DNA from: CALCNS01 sp937897315
GTDB taxonomy: Bacteria; Bacillota; JAAYKD01
DNA length: 64,000 nucleotides
Assembly (NCBI GenBank): GCA_036744005.1
Contig: DAINOJ010000005.1
Location: 1-64,000, forward strand
Direction of reading: 5' to 3'
Of this stretch, positions 1 to 8,832 are shown one piece after another. The position numbers were made by a program, and so were the translations under genes. Below the pieces are notes generated by a model. It was not told the DNA's origin, searched no databases, and saw nothing but the letters and a program-made list of their open reading frames with translations. The first letter of the stretch is position 1. Every line of letters begins with the position of its first letter.

Positions 1-29
1 ATCGTGCGTAAAATGTCAGATTGCTTCAT
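1..29 (-). CDS. Start of an unidentified gene cut by the left window edge
   Basis: Only nine codons are visible (reading MKQSDILRT), so no function can be given. An ATG at 29-27 on the minus strand is preceded by the purine-rich ribosome binding site AAAGGTGGTGA, and a well-formed promoter lies directly upstream. It would be co-oriented with the acyltransferase unit but has its own promoter. Confidence 0.45.
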
Positions 30-62
30 GCGTCTCACCACCTTTCGTCTAAACTACAATTA

Positions 63-91
63 ATCATATCTTGTCACAGTCGAAAAGTCAA
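63..91 (-). promoter_or_regulatory. Sigma-A type promoter for the gene leaving the left edge
   Basis: On the minus strand TTGACT (91-86) and TATGAT (68-63) are separated by 17 bp. It lies 34 bp before the ATG at 29 and follows the stop of the acyltransferase gene at 99. Confidence 0.6.
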
Positions 92-98
92 TCAGAAA

Positions 99-1346
99 TT
101 ACTTTTGGGTGTTGCGCATCTGATGAAAGAATAATTCCTCGGTAGCAAGAGCGATTTTCGTGACTGAGAAATCCTTTCCTTCCGGATATATATAGAGCGT
201 ATCATCGGCGGTATTTAAGTCAATACAATCCCCGTATTTACCCAAATAGTTGTATTCAATATGGCAGGAATACATACTGGGCACCGTTTTCTCCACGCGA
301 TACTCTTCCCCTTCATATTGCCCGATTAGTACGAATCCATTGACGTCATGGACTAAATAGCCTTCACCCAAATTTATGAAACCTTTGGAATTGGGTAGCG
401 AATCCACGCGCACTGTTGACTCAAAATGATAGGTGCCTTCTTCCACTTCTTGTCGAACCAATTGGCGTTCCCACTCATACCAATCTGGAATATGGGTGAA
501 ATACTCTTCGCCCTCGTCGGCTTTTAAGCTGCCATCGGTGAGATAATGCCAGGTTTTCTTACAGTGCAAACAGAATAATCGGTCATCCTGGCTAGCCATC
601 TGGTATTCTGTGCCGCAATGAGGGCAAACATACAAGACTTTGTGAAGGCCTTCTGCTCGTTGCGGGAAGGTGATTTCTATCCCTTTTTCTTTTTGCCAGG
701 CATATTCATCGTAAACAAAGGCTTCGCGAATCGTTGCGTTGATTTCATCGGCTGACAGGGCTTGCATTTGTTCTTGGCTAAGCAACAAGCGCATATCGCC
801 CTCCATACCCTTGACTCCGCGATCTTTCAAATTCCAAAAGGGAGAGTTGATGTGATTTCCATGCATGAGTAACATCACTACCGGTACTTGAAACAACTTT
901 GCCATTTTCCCCAGGGAATCCGGTAAAACTGCGGCAGTACCACAGAGTGAATAGCGTGCCTCCGGATACAAAATTGCAATGCGTCCTTCTTGCAACACAC
1001 GCCTCAAATTGCGAACCAAGAGGATATCATTGGTGAATTTACGTTTGCCCAGGCACCCCACTCCGCGTAGCAACCATTCGCGACCAATAAAGCCATCAAT
1101 GGCGACCACATTGTTGGCACGATGTGGATATGTCGCCATGGTGGCAATTTTAAAATCGTTGAAGGCGTTGTGGTTGCAGAGTAACAAGTAGGGTGGCTTG
1201 ATCTCCTCCATGTTGGTTTTGCTGATCTTAACTTGACGCGGGCCCACGGTCAACCAACTTAAAACCCAGGCAAGTCCTTGCAGGGGCCAAAGAGGGGCTA
1301 TGGGGCGCTTAGCAAAATCAAAGCGGGGAAACTCGCTCTGTTTCAT
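99..1346 (-). CDS. PlsC-like acyltransferase with C-terminal zinc ribbon
   Basis: This 415-residue protein resembles 1-acyl-glycerol-3-phosphate acyltransferases, which move an acyl chain to a lysophospholipid at the membrane. The acyltransferase HX4D motif is visible as NHNAFNDF (H59, D64), and YPEARYS matches the later FPEGxRS-type block. The family is usually 200-250 residues; here about 200 residues follow, opening with a CPHC...CLHC zinc ribbon and a beta-rich tail of unknown role. The ATG at 1346 is chosen because AGAGG sits 7 nt upstream; an earlier ATG at 1409 would overlap the TmrB-like gene. It is the last gene of a likely four-gene minus-strand unit. The true acyl acceptor is not known. 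Confidence 0.75.
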   Translation of the reverse strand: MKQSEFPRFDFAKRPIAPLWPLQGLAWVLSWLTVGPRQVKISKTNMEEIKPPYLLLCNHNAFNDFKIATMATYPHRANNVVAIDGFIGREWLLRGVGCLGKRKFTNDILLVRNLRRVLQEGRIAILYPEARYSLCGTAAVLPDSLGKMAKLFQVPVVMLLMHGNHINSPFWNLKDRGVKGMEGDMRLLLSQEQMQALSADEINATIREAFVYDEYAWQKEKGIEITFPQRAEGLHKVLYVCPHCGTEYQMASQDDRLFCLHCKKTWHYLTDGSLKADEGEEYFTHIPDWYEWERQLVRQEVEEGTYHFESTVRVDSLPNSKGFINLGEGYLVHDVNGFVLIGQYEGEEYRVEKTVPSMYSCHIEYNYLGKYGDCIDLNTADDTLYIYPEGKDFSVTKIALATEELFFHQMRNTQK

Positions 1347-1371
1347 GGGGATTCCTCTTTTCATTGGAATA

Positions 1372-1956
1372 TCAACGAATATGCTGTAAAGAGATCCAAA
1401 TGTGGTCAAGGTTCTTGCGCAAAGGAGAACGACGATCTGGAAGCAGGGTTAAACCACAGTGCCGAGCGATTTCTTCAGTGACTTGTTCTATGGTCAAGTG
1501 ATCGGTGGAGAGCTGGCAACCGGGAATATCGTGTTGTAGAGCTTGCAGACAGCGATCTGCCTGACGAAGTGCCCAGTTATCTGTTCCCTCAAAGCGCTTT
1601 CTTAACCGATGTTGCAAAGTCACCTTTTCGGTCAAGAGCAAAATCATGTGTAGATGAATGCCTTCCTCCAAAAGCGGTTGTACGATTTCATTATAATATG
1701 GGCGATGCACCAAAGTCATGGGGATGATAACATGCTCCTCTGATTTGGCTAAAAGTCGCAGCATCTCTAAATTGATTTGCCGCCATAGAGGGTGATCTTG
1801 AAAGTCGACCTTCCATAAGGCTTTGGGCAGATTCTTGCGGATGAAATACCCTGCATTTTCCGGGTCGTATACTCTGGAATTTGGTAATCTTTTTTGTAGC
1901 TCAAAAGCAGTTGTGGTTTTCCCAGCACCAAAGGCTCCGTTAATCCAAATTAACAT
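1372..1956 (-). CDS. tmrB: TmrB-like P-loop protein (tunicamycin-resistance family)
   Basis: A 194-residue P-loop protein with Walker A GAFGAGKTT at residues 8-16, close in length and layout to Bacillus subtilis TmrB (about 197 aa), including the opening WINGAFG, an internal YDPEN segment and the DRCLQAL region. TmrB confers tunicamycin resistance in Bacillus; the reaction is not established here. The start overlaps the end of the D-aminoacylase gene by 7 bp, which points to translational coupling. The family match is by recalled sequence similarity; resistance as the actual role is inference, and a nucleotide kinase-like function is possible. Confidence 0.7.
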   Translation of the reverse strand: MLIWINGAFGAGKTTTAFELQKRLPNSRVYDPENAGYFIRKNLPKALWKVDFQDHPLWRQINLEMLRLLAKSEEHVIIPMTLVHRPYYNEIVQPLLEEGIHLHMILLLTEKVTLQHRLRKRFEGTDNWALRQADRCLQALQHDIPGCQLSTDHLTIEQVTEEIARHCGLTLLPDRRSPLRKNLDHIWISLQHIR

Positions 1957-3560
1957 CTTTTAGGGCGTAAAACTTGGCCGGCTTTGGCACCGGTATGTTC
2001 TCCTTGCCAAATGGTTAAGACGCCATTGACCCACACGCCTTCAACGCCAACTGCATATTGACGAGGATTCAGGTAATCGGCCGGTCCGCCTATGGTTTCG
2101 GGATTGAACAGCACGAGGTCGGCTTTATAACCGCTGCGAATCAAGCCACGGTCACTTAATCCCATCCGGTTTGCTTGAGCCGAGCTCATTTTTCGAACGG
2201 CTTCCTCTAATGTAAGGAGTTTCTTTTCACGGACGAATTTACCCAAAATGCTGGCAAAGCTGCCAAATGCTCTGGGGTGAGGTTTGCCAGGACCGGGTTC
2301 GCCACCCACAGCACCGGTATCGGAACCTACCATTTGTAAGGGATGTACCATGATGCGTTCGAGGTCTTCTTCGCCCATAGCAAAGTAAACAATACTGACT
2401 CGTTCACCTTTGTTGCGAATCAGGAGCTCGCAACAAACATCCCAGGGGTCCATGTTCCATTCTTTGGCGATTTCAGCAATCATCTTACCTTCCAGAGTCA
2501 AGTCCGGTGAATACCCGGTAATCATGATATTTTCCCAGCCCACACCTTTATAAATGCTGATCCATTCTCCAGTACCGTTTTCAGCGGTAACATCCACAAA
2601 CATGCGTGCCCGTTCTTCCGGGTTCTGTAAGCGTTCTACCATTTTGGCTTTTCCACCAATGGAAGCCCAGGGTGGTAAGACGGCATCTAGTCCGCAAGCA
2701 GCAGCAGTATAGGGATATTGATCAAAGGTGACATCAATGCCCTCGGCATGCGCTTCATCAATCATCTTCAAAATTGTTTTAGATGTGCCCCACATGTGTT
2801 TACCCATAGCTTTCAGGTGAGAGATCTGTACAGGAATCTTAGCACGGCGTCCAATTTCCAATGCCTCCGCTACGGCTTCCACCACGGTATCGTTCTCGCC
2901 ACGGATATGAGTAAAGTAAATTCCTTTGTATTCGGCAGCAACTTTGGCCAACTCGGTGATTTCGTTGACTTCGGCGTAAACACTTGGGGTGTAAATCAAC
3001 CCGGTTGAAATCCCAAAAGAGCCCTCTTCCATGCTTTGACGAATAATCGCCTTCATTTGTTCGAGCTGTTCGGCATTGGCAGGGCCATCTTGGAAGTTCA
3101 TCACCATTTGTCGGGCATTTCCTTGTCCTGTTATGAAGATGGCATTCGGCGAGATTCCTCTTTGTTCGAGTTCAGTAATATACTCCGCTGTTGTGGTGCC
3201 CATAAAGGGTTCAGCTTTGGGGTTCATACGTTGTTGCATGGCTTTGCTGGCTTCAGCCATCGCTTCGGTGCGTGGCACCATGGAGCCACCACATTGCCCT
3301 AAAACTTCTGTCGTGACACCTTGCTGCATATGCGATTGAGCCCTGAAATCGACTAAGAGCGAGGTATCCGAGTGAGTGTGAATATCGATGAAGCCCGGGG
3401 CTAAGACTTTACCTTGGGCATCCACCGTTTCTTTGGCTTCCATGTTTGCCAGTGAACCGATTTGAGTAATGACCCCGTTTTCCACAGCAACATCTGCAAA
3501 ATAGGAAGCCGTTCCGGTTCCGTCCACTACACGAGCATTACGAATAATGAGATCTACCAT
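1950..3560 (-). CDS. N-acyl-D-amino-acid deacylase (D-aminoacylase), amidohydrolase family
   Basis: The 536-residue protein is a metal-dependent amidohydrolase of the D-aminoacylase type, which frees D-amino acids from N-acyl derivatives. Visible features are the N-terminal beta domain (LIIRNARVVDGTG), the metal motif HTHSD near residue 62, the conserved GQCGGSM segment, a metal-ligand lysine/histidine region (THIRGEND, ISHLKAMG), and a C-terminal GSDTGAVGG segment. Length is typical for the family. The start has AAGGAGG 7 nt upstream. It follows an M20 amidohydrolase by 24 bp and overlaps the tmrB-like gene, so the pair probably processes acylated or D-amino-acid peptides. Substrate is not determined by sequence. 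Confidence 0.85.
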   Translation of the reverse strand: MVDLIIRNARVVDGTGTASYFADVAVENGVITQIGSLANMEAKETVDAQGKVLAPGFIDIHTHSDTSLLVDFRAQSHMQQGVTTEVLGQCGGSMVPRTEAMAEASKAMQQRMNPKAEPFMGTTTAEYITELEQRGISPNAIFITGQGNARQMVMNFQDGPANAEQLEQMKAIIRQSMEEGSFGISTGLIYTPSVYAEVNEITELAKVAAEYKGIYFTHIRGENDTVVEAVAEALEIGRRAKIPVQISHLKAMGKHMWGTSKTILKMIDEAHAEGIDVTFDQYPYTAAACGLDAVLPPWASIGGKAKMVERLQNPEERARMFVDVTAENGTGEWISIYKGVGWENIMITGYSPDLTLEGKMIAEIAKEWNMDPWDVCCELLIRNKGERVSIVYFAMGEEDLERIMVHPLQMVGSDTGAVGGEPGPGKPHPRAFGSFASILGKFVREKKLLTLEEAVRKMSSAQANRMGLSDRGLIRSGYKADLVLFNPETIGGPADYLNPRQYAVGVEGVWVNGVLTIWQGEHTGAKAGQVLRPKRC

Positions 3561-3584
3561 GATGTCCCTCCTTATATAGGTATG

Positions 3585-4769
3585 TTATTTACCACTCAAG
3601 AAATCCAAGGCGATTTGGCTTAAGGAAGCCATACCAATGGCAATGGCATCTTCGTCAAAGTTATATTTGGGATGATGTCCGGGAACATTGCAATTCTTGG
3701 CTGCGTTTTCAGCACCTAAAGACAGCATAACGCCCGGTGCTGCTGAAGCAAAATAACAGAAATCTTCACCGCCCATGGATGGACGTTTCTTGATAAAGAC
3801 ATTCTCTTTGCCGAGCACATTTACACAGGAATCGAATGCCAAAGCTACCATGGTGGGGTCATTGACAACCGATGGAATGCCCTCCGGGATTTCGATTTCA
3901 TAAGTGCAGCGCATGGCTTCACATACCCCGGCTACAATACGCTCAATTTGCCCGGGAACGGCATTGCGCACATTGGGTTCTAAGGTGCGAATGGTGCCGG
4001 TCATTTCTACGCGGTCCGCAATCACATTGCCCCGGTATCCCCCTTGAATGGTACCAATGGTGACGACAATGGAGTCCAAAGGATCCACTTCGCGGCTGGC
4101 AATGCTTTGCAAAGCAGTCACGACATGAGCAGCAGCCATAATAGCATCGACCGATTTATGGGGATGTGCACCATGACCCCCGCGGCCATTGATGACGATT
4201 TTTAATCCTTGTGTTCCACCGGAGGAAGGCCCGGGCATCATGGCAATTTTCCCAATTGGTAAATCAACTGTGCCAATGTGTAAAGCAATCACGGCATCCA
4301 CTTTGGGATTCTCCATGGCTCCCTGTTCGATCATAATCTTGGCTCCACCCGGACCTTCTTCTGCCGGTTGGAAGAACAATTTTACTTTACCGGGAATTTG
4401 ACCTTTGATTTCACTTAGAAGAGTAGCAACTCCCATGAGAATCGCAGTATGTCCATCATGACCACAAGCATGCATGCGATTGGGGATTTGCGACTGATAC
4501 TCTACACCGGTTTGTTCCATAATGGGCAAACAATCCATATCGGCACGAATGCCAATACAACGATCTCCCGGTTTTCCACCTTCAATTAAGCCCACCACGG
4601 CGGTTGTTCCGATGCGGGTATAAGGAATACCCAGAGAGTCTAGGTGTCGCATCACCGTTGCCGAGGTCTCGAATTCTTCCCAACCCGGCTCCGGATGCCT
4701 GTGAAATTGACGGCGATATTCAATAAAAGTTTTTTCCTGTTCTTTAGCGCGTTGCAACAAGGTATTCAT
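3585..4769 (-). CDS. M20 family amidohydrolase (hippurate/N-acyl-amino-acid hydrolase type)
   Basis: A 394-residue cytoplasmic zinc hydrolase of the M20D/HipO group, which cleaves N-acyl-L-amino acids or acyl-diaminopimelate. The characteristic motifs are in order: RHPEPGWEEFET, GIRADMDCLP, HACGHDGHTA, PAEEGPGGA and the C-terminal GHHPKYNFDEDA histidine. Length fits the family. AAGGAGGG lies before the ATG. It is the first gene of the minus-strand unit with the D-aminoacylase, which favours a role in amino-acid scavenging. N-acetyl-diaminopimelate deacetylase activity cannot be excluded. Confidence 0.88.
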   Translation of the reverse strand: MNTLLQRAKEQEKTFIEYRRQFHRHPEPGWEEFETSATVMRHLDSLGIPYTRIGTTAVVGLIEGGKPGDRCIGIRADMDCLPIMEQTGVEYQSQIPNRMHACGHDGHTAILMGVATLLSEIKGQIPGKVKLFFQPAEEGPGGAKIMIEQGAMENPKVDAVIALHIGTVDLPIGKIAMMPGPSSGGTQGLKIVINGRGGHGAHPHKSVDAIMAAAHVVTALQSIASREVDPLDSIVVTIGTIQGGYRGNVIADRVEMTGTIRTLEPNVRNAVPGQIERIVAGVCEAMRCTYEIEIPEGIPSVVNDPTMVALAFDSCVNVLGKENVFIKKRPSMGGEDFCYFASAAPGVMLSLGAENAAKNCNVPGHHPKYNFDEDAIAIGMASLSQIALDFLSGK

Positions 4770-4847
4770 GGCGAGCCCTCCTTCAATGTTTGCTATTCAT
4801 TTCGTATAGAGAAGAATCGAATCCTTCTTCCCCTTTTTATTTGTGAT

Positions 4848-4919
4848 TTAACAAGGATTTTACCAAGGCTCTCTTTTGGACTTTACATTAAAATTTTACA
4901 ATTAGTTTACAGGTAGAAT
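4848..4919 (+). promoter_or_regulatory. PhoP-box array and promoter of the pstB-phoU-phoPR-darA unit
   Basis: Five TT(A/T)AC(A/C) hexamers lie on the same face of the helix: TTAACA 4848, TTTACC 4859, TTTACA 4882, TTTACA 4895 and TTTACA 4906, with spacings of 11, 23, 13 and 11 bp. A -10-like TAGAAT (4914-4919) follows the last box by 2 bp and there is no good -35. This matches the PhoP-activated promoter layout known in Bacillus (TTAACA-like direct repeats about 11 bp apart). Confidence 0.75.
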
Positions 4920-4952
4920 CGGTACAAATAGGTACAATGAAAGGAGTTTACG

Positions 4953-5708
4953 ATGGACAAGGATAAACTCACCATCAATCAATTGAACTTACATTATGGT
5001 GACTTCCATGCATTAAAGGATATATCAATGCATATACCCGAAAAAAAAGTGACTGCCTTTATCGGCCCATCGGGCTGTGGCAAATCCTCTTTCTTAAAGA
5101 GCTTAAATCGGATGAATGACTTGGTAGAGACCGCCAAAATTACAGGAGAAGTCTTATTGGATGGAGAAGATATTTACGGTAAAATGGATGTCAATCTATT
5201 GCGCAAACGGGTTGGGATGGTCTTCCAAAAGCCAAACCCCTTCCCAATGAGTATTTATGACAATATTGCCTATGGACCTCGAACCCATGGCATTCGTAAC
5301 AAAGCCAAGCTCGATGATATTGTAGAGCAGGCACTTCGCAATGCTGCCATATGGGAAGAAACCAAAGATCGCCTAAAAAGAAATGCTCTAGGACTATCGG
5401 GAGGGCAACAACAGCGTTTGTGTATCGCTCGGGCTATGGCGGTAGAACCCGAAGTCCTGCTCATGGATGAACCCACCTCTTCGTTGGATCCCATATCCAC
5501 AGCCAAAATTGAAGATTTGGTTTTAGAACTGAGCTCCAAGTACACAATTGTCATCGTCACACATAACATGCAACAAGCCGTACGTACTTCAGATTTGACC
5601 GCTTTCTTTTTATTGGGAGAAGTCATCGAAATGGCTACAACAGACCAATTATTCTCCATGCCAAAAGATCAACGCACCGAAGATTACATTACTGGGAGGT
5701 TTGGCTAA
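4953..5708 (+). CDS. pstB: Phosphate ABC transporter ATP-binding protein PstB
   Basis: The 251-residue ATPase powers high-affinity phosphate import by PstSCA. Walker A GPSGCGKSS is near residue 37, the signature LSGGQQQR near 149, Walker B VLLMDEPTSSLDP near 169, and the H-loop THNMQQA near 203. Length and the MNDLVETAKITGEVLLDGEDIY segment are typical of PstB rather than other ABC ATPases. AAAGGAG precedes the ATG. It opens the plus-strand unit and is separated from its permease genes, which lie on the opposite strand about 5 kb away. The upstream PhoP-box array suggests induction by phosphate starvation. Confidence 0.95.
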   Translation: MDKDKLTINQLNLHYGDFHALKDISMHIPEKKVTAFIGPSGCGKSSFLKSLNRMNDLVETAKITGEVLLDGEDIYGKMDVNLLRKRVGMVFQKPNPFPMSIYDNIAYGPRTHGIRNKAKLDDIVEQALRNAAIWEETKDRLKRNALGLSGGQQQRLCIARAMAVEPEVLLMDEPTSSLDPISTAKIEDLVLELSSKYTIVIVTHNMQQAVRTSDLTAFFLLGEVIEMATTDQLFSMPKDQRTEDYITGRFG

Positions 5709-5709
5709 C

Positions 5710-6357
5710 ATGCGGAGTAAATTTGACGAACAGCTCGCCCTACTGAATCAATATATGATTGAAATGGGTACGCTTTGTGAAACGATTATTGCCGATGCTA
5801 ACCAGGCCTTGTTAGAAAACGATGAGGGTTTGGCACGTAAAACCATGGCAGCCGATGCTGAAATCGATAGAAAAGAGCGCGAGATTGAAAGTCACTGCCT
5901 AAGACTTCTCTTACAACAGCAACCGGTGGCCCGTGACTTAAGACAAATCTCCTCCGCTTTAAAAATGATTACCGATATGGAACGCATTGGGGATCAGGCC
6001 GCCGACATTTCGGAAATCATCACCTTTGGTAGCATTCACGAAGAAGACATGGTACGACCTATCGATGAAATGGCGAAAGCGACCATGAAAATGGTCATAG
6101 AAAGCATTGATGCCTATGTGAACCAAGATGCTGAACTGGCTCATAAGATCATTGCTTATGACGATGTCGTAGACGAACTTTTTAATGAGATGAAACGTGT
6201 TCTAGTAGAACGGATTGCCACCCAATGCTGTGACGCTAACGCAGCTTTGGATTTACTGATGATCGCCAAATACTTTGAACGAATTGGTGACCACGCGACC
6301 AACATTGCTGAATGGGTTCTCTTCTCCATTACCGGATCACGCGAAGGAGATGATTAA
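5710..6357 (+). CDS. phoU: Phosphate signalling regulator PhoU
   Basis: A 215-residue all-helical protein with two PhoU repeats (EREIESHCLRLLLQQQPVARDLRQISSALK truncated here as a first repeat around residues 60-90, and a second repeat ending MIAKYFERIGDHATNIAEWV). PhoU links PstSCAB to PhoR and limits phosphate uptake. The ATG at 5710 is preferred because GGGAGG (5694-5699) lies 10 nt upstream; an upstream TTG at 5701 would be only 1 nt from it. The gene starts one base after the pstB stop and its stop abuts the phoP ATG. Confidence 0.95.
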   Translation: MRSKFDEQLALLNQYMIEMGTLCETIIADANQALLENDEGLARKTMAADAEIDRKEREIESHCLRLLLQQQPVARDLRQISSALKMITDMERIGDQAADISEIITFGSIHEEDMVRPIDEMAKATMKMVIESIDAYVNQDAELAHKIIAYDDVVDELFNEMKRVLVERIATQCCDANAALDLLMIAKYFERIGDHATNIAEWVLFSITGSREGDD

Positions 6358-7032
6358 ATGATTTATGTGGTTGAAGATGATCGCAATATTCGAGAATTAG
6401 TTGTGTATACCCTACAATCCACCGGCTTTGATGCAAGAGGATTTGCCGAAAGCGAACCCTTTTTCTCGGCGATGCAAAGCAAATTACCCGAGTTAGTGAT
6501 TCTTGACATCATGTTGCCCGGGAAAGACGGGATAAGCATATTAAAGCAAATGCGTCATACTCCTTATACTAAGGATGTACCAGTCATTATGGCAACTGCG
6601 AAAGGAACTGAGTTTGACAAAGTCTCCGGGCTCGATAGTGGGGCGGATGATTACATCACCAAACCGTTTGGTATGATGGAATTGGTTTCAAGGGTGAAAG
6701 CCGTCTTGCGAAGGAGCGGACGCGGCAATCAAGAAGATGTCCTTCAAATCGGTGCTTTGAGTTTGCATGAAACAAAGCATTTGGTTTTTGTAGGAGAGGA
6801 GCCGGTCAATCTTACCTTAAAGGAATTTCAATTACTTCATCACCTAATGAGAACACCCGGTATTGTTTATACACGCGACGTGTTATTAACCGACATTTGG
6901 GGATATGATTTCCCTGGAGAAACTCGCACCGTGGATGTTCACATTAGAACCCTGCGACAAAAGCTGGGAGCCTGTGGAGATATGATTGAAACGGTTAGGG
7001 GCATGGGATATCGGTTGGTGAATTTACAATGA
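6358..7032 (+). CDS. phoP: Phosphate response regulator PhoP/PhoB
   Basis: OmpR/PhoB-type response regulator of 224 residues. The receiver domain carries the acidic pair D7/D8, the phospho-acceptor D50 (ILDIMLPGKDG), and the KPF lysine; the C-terminal winged helix has DVHIRTLRQKLG and the final GMGYRLV. It sits between phoU and phoR, with the ATG directly after the phoU TAA and a 4-bp ATGA overlap into phoR. It probably binds the TT(A/T)ACA repeats upstream of pstB and pstC, an inference from location and family. Confidence 0.93.
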   Translation: MIYVVEDDRNIRELVVYTLQSTGFDARGFAESEPFFSAMQSKLPELVILDIMLPGKDGISILKQMRHTPYTKDVPVIMATAKGTEFDKVSGLDSGADDYITKPFGMMELVSRVKAVLRRSGRGNQEDVLQIGALSLHETKHLVFVGEEPVNLTLKEFQLLHHLMRTPGIVYTRDVLLTDIWGYDFPGETRTVDVHIRTLRQKLGACGDMIETVRGMGYRLVNLQ

Positions 7033-8705
7033 GAAAGAATGTTTTTTTAAGAATCTTCCTTTACTCGATATTCGCTGCGCTGATTAGTAGCGGTCTAATT
7101 TTTGGTCTTCTTTACCGTAGCAGTTATGAAAGTACACAGGCAGAATTGCGAAAAGAAGCCCTTATTTATTCTGTTGGTATCGAGACCGGAGGATTCTCTT
7201 ATTTAGAGGGGCTAAGAAATGCTCCCAATCGCGCTTTACTCAATCGAATCACCTTGGTGGCGGAGGACGGAACAGTATTATTCGATAACTACAGCAATTT
7301 CGCTACCATGGAGAATCACAACAACCGTCCCGAAATTATGGAAGCACGCAACACCGGTAGTAGCCAATCAATTCGTTCTTCCGATACGCTACGGCAGCAA
7401 ACTTTTTATTATGCTTTATTGTTGCCCAATCAGCAGGTTCTGAGAACTGCCGTGACCACCGATAGCATCTGGGCTTCCCTTTGGCAGTTGATTCCATGGT
7501 TCGTGTTCTTTATCGTTCTTATTGGTATCGTTTCGTTTTTCCTGGCAAGCCAGGAAACCCGAAGACTGATGGAGCCGCTCAATCGATTGGACCTCAATCA
7601 CCCTCTAGAAAATGACACATACGAAGAACTTTCTCCATTACTGGGTCGCATAGAACATCAGAACAGACAATTGCAAGACCAAATGAATGCCATGCAAAAA
7701 GCAAAATTGGAGTTTGAAACCATTACCGGTCATATGAGCAATGGCTTAATCCTGCTGAATGCCCAAAAAGAAATACTAACCATCAATGCAACCGCAACAC
7801 AAATGTTAGAACTCCCCAAAGAGAACATAATTGGAAAAAATCTTCTACTTATAACGAGGAGCCAAGACTTAAAGAACCTTTTTGACAAGCTAACTTGTGA
7901 GCAAAGCGAAGAAATGCTTTTGAACTACCGAAGAAAGACCTACCAGTTTTTGGCGCATCCCGTTTGTTACGAAGAGAAATTTAGTGGAGCTGTGCTGTTT
8001 ATCCTCGATGTGACCGATCGACAGGCCGCGGATCAGGTTCGGCGTGAGTTTACAGCCAATGTATCTCACGAACTAAAGACACCTCTTCAATCCATATCGG
8101 GTTATGCAGAAATCATTAAGAATGGTTTAGTAAAACCCGAGGACATCCCACAATTTATTGAGCGTATCCATCAGGAAGCACAGCGTCTCATACACTTAGT
8201 TGAAGATATTATTAAGATTTCCAAACTCGATGAGAACAAAACCCCCATGAACCCCGAACCGGTTGACCTTTACTCACTTTCCGCAGAAGTTCTCAAACGC
8301 TTACAACCACAAATGGATGGGATGCGTTTAAAAGCGGAGCTTCACGGAGAACCTTCCTTGGTTTTAGGAAGCAAAGTCCTCTTGGAAGAAATGATTTTCA
8401 ACCTTTGCGATAACGCAGTGAAGTATAATAAACTCGATGGTTTGATAGAGGTTACGGTTCAAAGCAAAGGTGACGCCGTGATGTTCCGAGTGAAAGATAC
8501 CGGAATGGGTATTGAATTAGAGGATCAAAATCGTGTTTTTGAACGTTTCTTCCGAGCAGATAAAACCCATTCTCGTAAAATTGACGGTACCGGCCTGGGA
8601 TTAGCTATTGTCAAGCATGGCGCTCGAGTACATGGAGCTTCCATTGACTTGCTAAGTAAGCCGGGTAAAGGTACGCAAATTAGTATTCTATTCCCAAAAT
8701 TGTAA
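7029..8705 (+). CDS. phoR: Phosphate sensor histidine kinase PhoR
   Basis: A 558-residue membrane kinase: first membrane helix at about residues 8-28, an extracytoplasmic region of about 120 residues, a second helix around 155-175, a PAS domain (SNGLILLNAQKEILTINATA), then the H-box VSHELKTPLQSISG, N-box LCDNAVKYN, and G-boxes DTGMGI and GTGLGLAIVKH. The layout matches PhoR of Bacillota. It overlaps phoP by 4 bp. A phosphate role rests on the gene neighbourhood. Confidence 0.92.
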   Translation: MRKNVFLRIFLYSIFAALISSGLIFGLLYRSSYESTQAELRKEALIYSVGIETGGFSYLEGLRNAPNRALLNRITLVAEDGTVLFDNYSNFATMENHNNRPEIMEARNTGSSQSIRSSDTLRQQTFYYALLLPNQQVLRTAVTTDSIWASLWQLIPWFVFFIVLIGIVSFFLASQETRRLMEPLNRLDLNHPLENDTYEELSPLLGRIEHQNRQLQDQMNAMQKAKLEFETITGHMSNGLILLNAQKEILTINATATQMLELPKENIIGKNLLLITRSQDLKNLFDKLTCEQSEEMLLNYRRKTYQFLAHPVCYEEKFSGAVLFILDVTDRQAADQVRREFTANVSHELKTPLQSISGYAEIIKNGLVKPEDIPQFIERIHQEAQRLIHLVEDIIKISKLDENKTPMNPEPVDLYSLSAEVLKRLQPQMDGMRLKAELHGEPSLVLGSKVLLEEMIFNLCDNAVKYNKLDGLIEVTVQSKGDAVMFRVKDTGMGIELEDQNRVFERFFRADKTHSRKIDGTGLGLAIVKHGARVHGASIDLLSKPGKGTQISILFPKL

Positions 8706-8734
8706 ACCCACTGAATTGAAGAAAAAAGAAGGAA

Positions 8735-8832
8735 AGCGTTTCCTCCCAGCAGAATACAGTATTGAAGAGATTGTTCGGAATTCCTCGGAGTTTCGCTCGA
8801 TAGATACGAATTCTGCTAAAGGAGGAAACGCT
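8735..8832 (+). ncRNA. Leader stem burying the darA ribosome binding site (candidate cis-regulatory RNA)
   Basis: AGCGTTTCCTCC (8735-8746) is the exact complement of GGAGGAAACGCT (8821-8832), which ends just before the darA ATG and holds its ribosome binding site. The helix continues with AGCAGAAT (8748-8755) pairing ATTCTGCT (8810-8817), separated by one base on the left and AAA on the right. About 54 nt (8756-8809) lie in the enclosed loop. The structure would hide the Shine-Dalgarno in mRNA; ligand or protein control is unproven. Confidence 0.6.

Noticed and set aside
8716..8832. N-terminal extension of darA from TTG 8716
   Set aside because: No ribosome binding site, and the extension overlaps the leader stem; family members begin at the MKLIV position.
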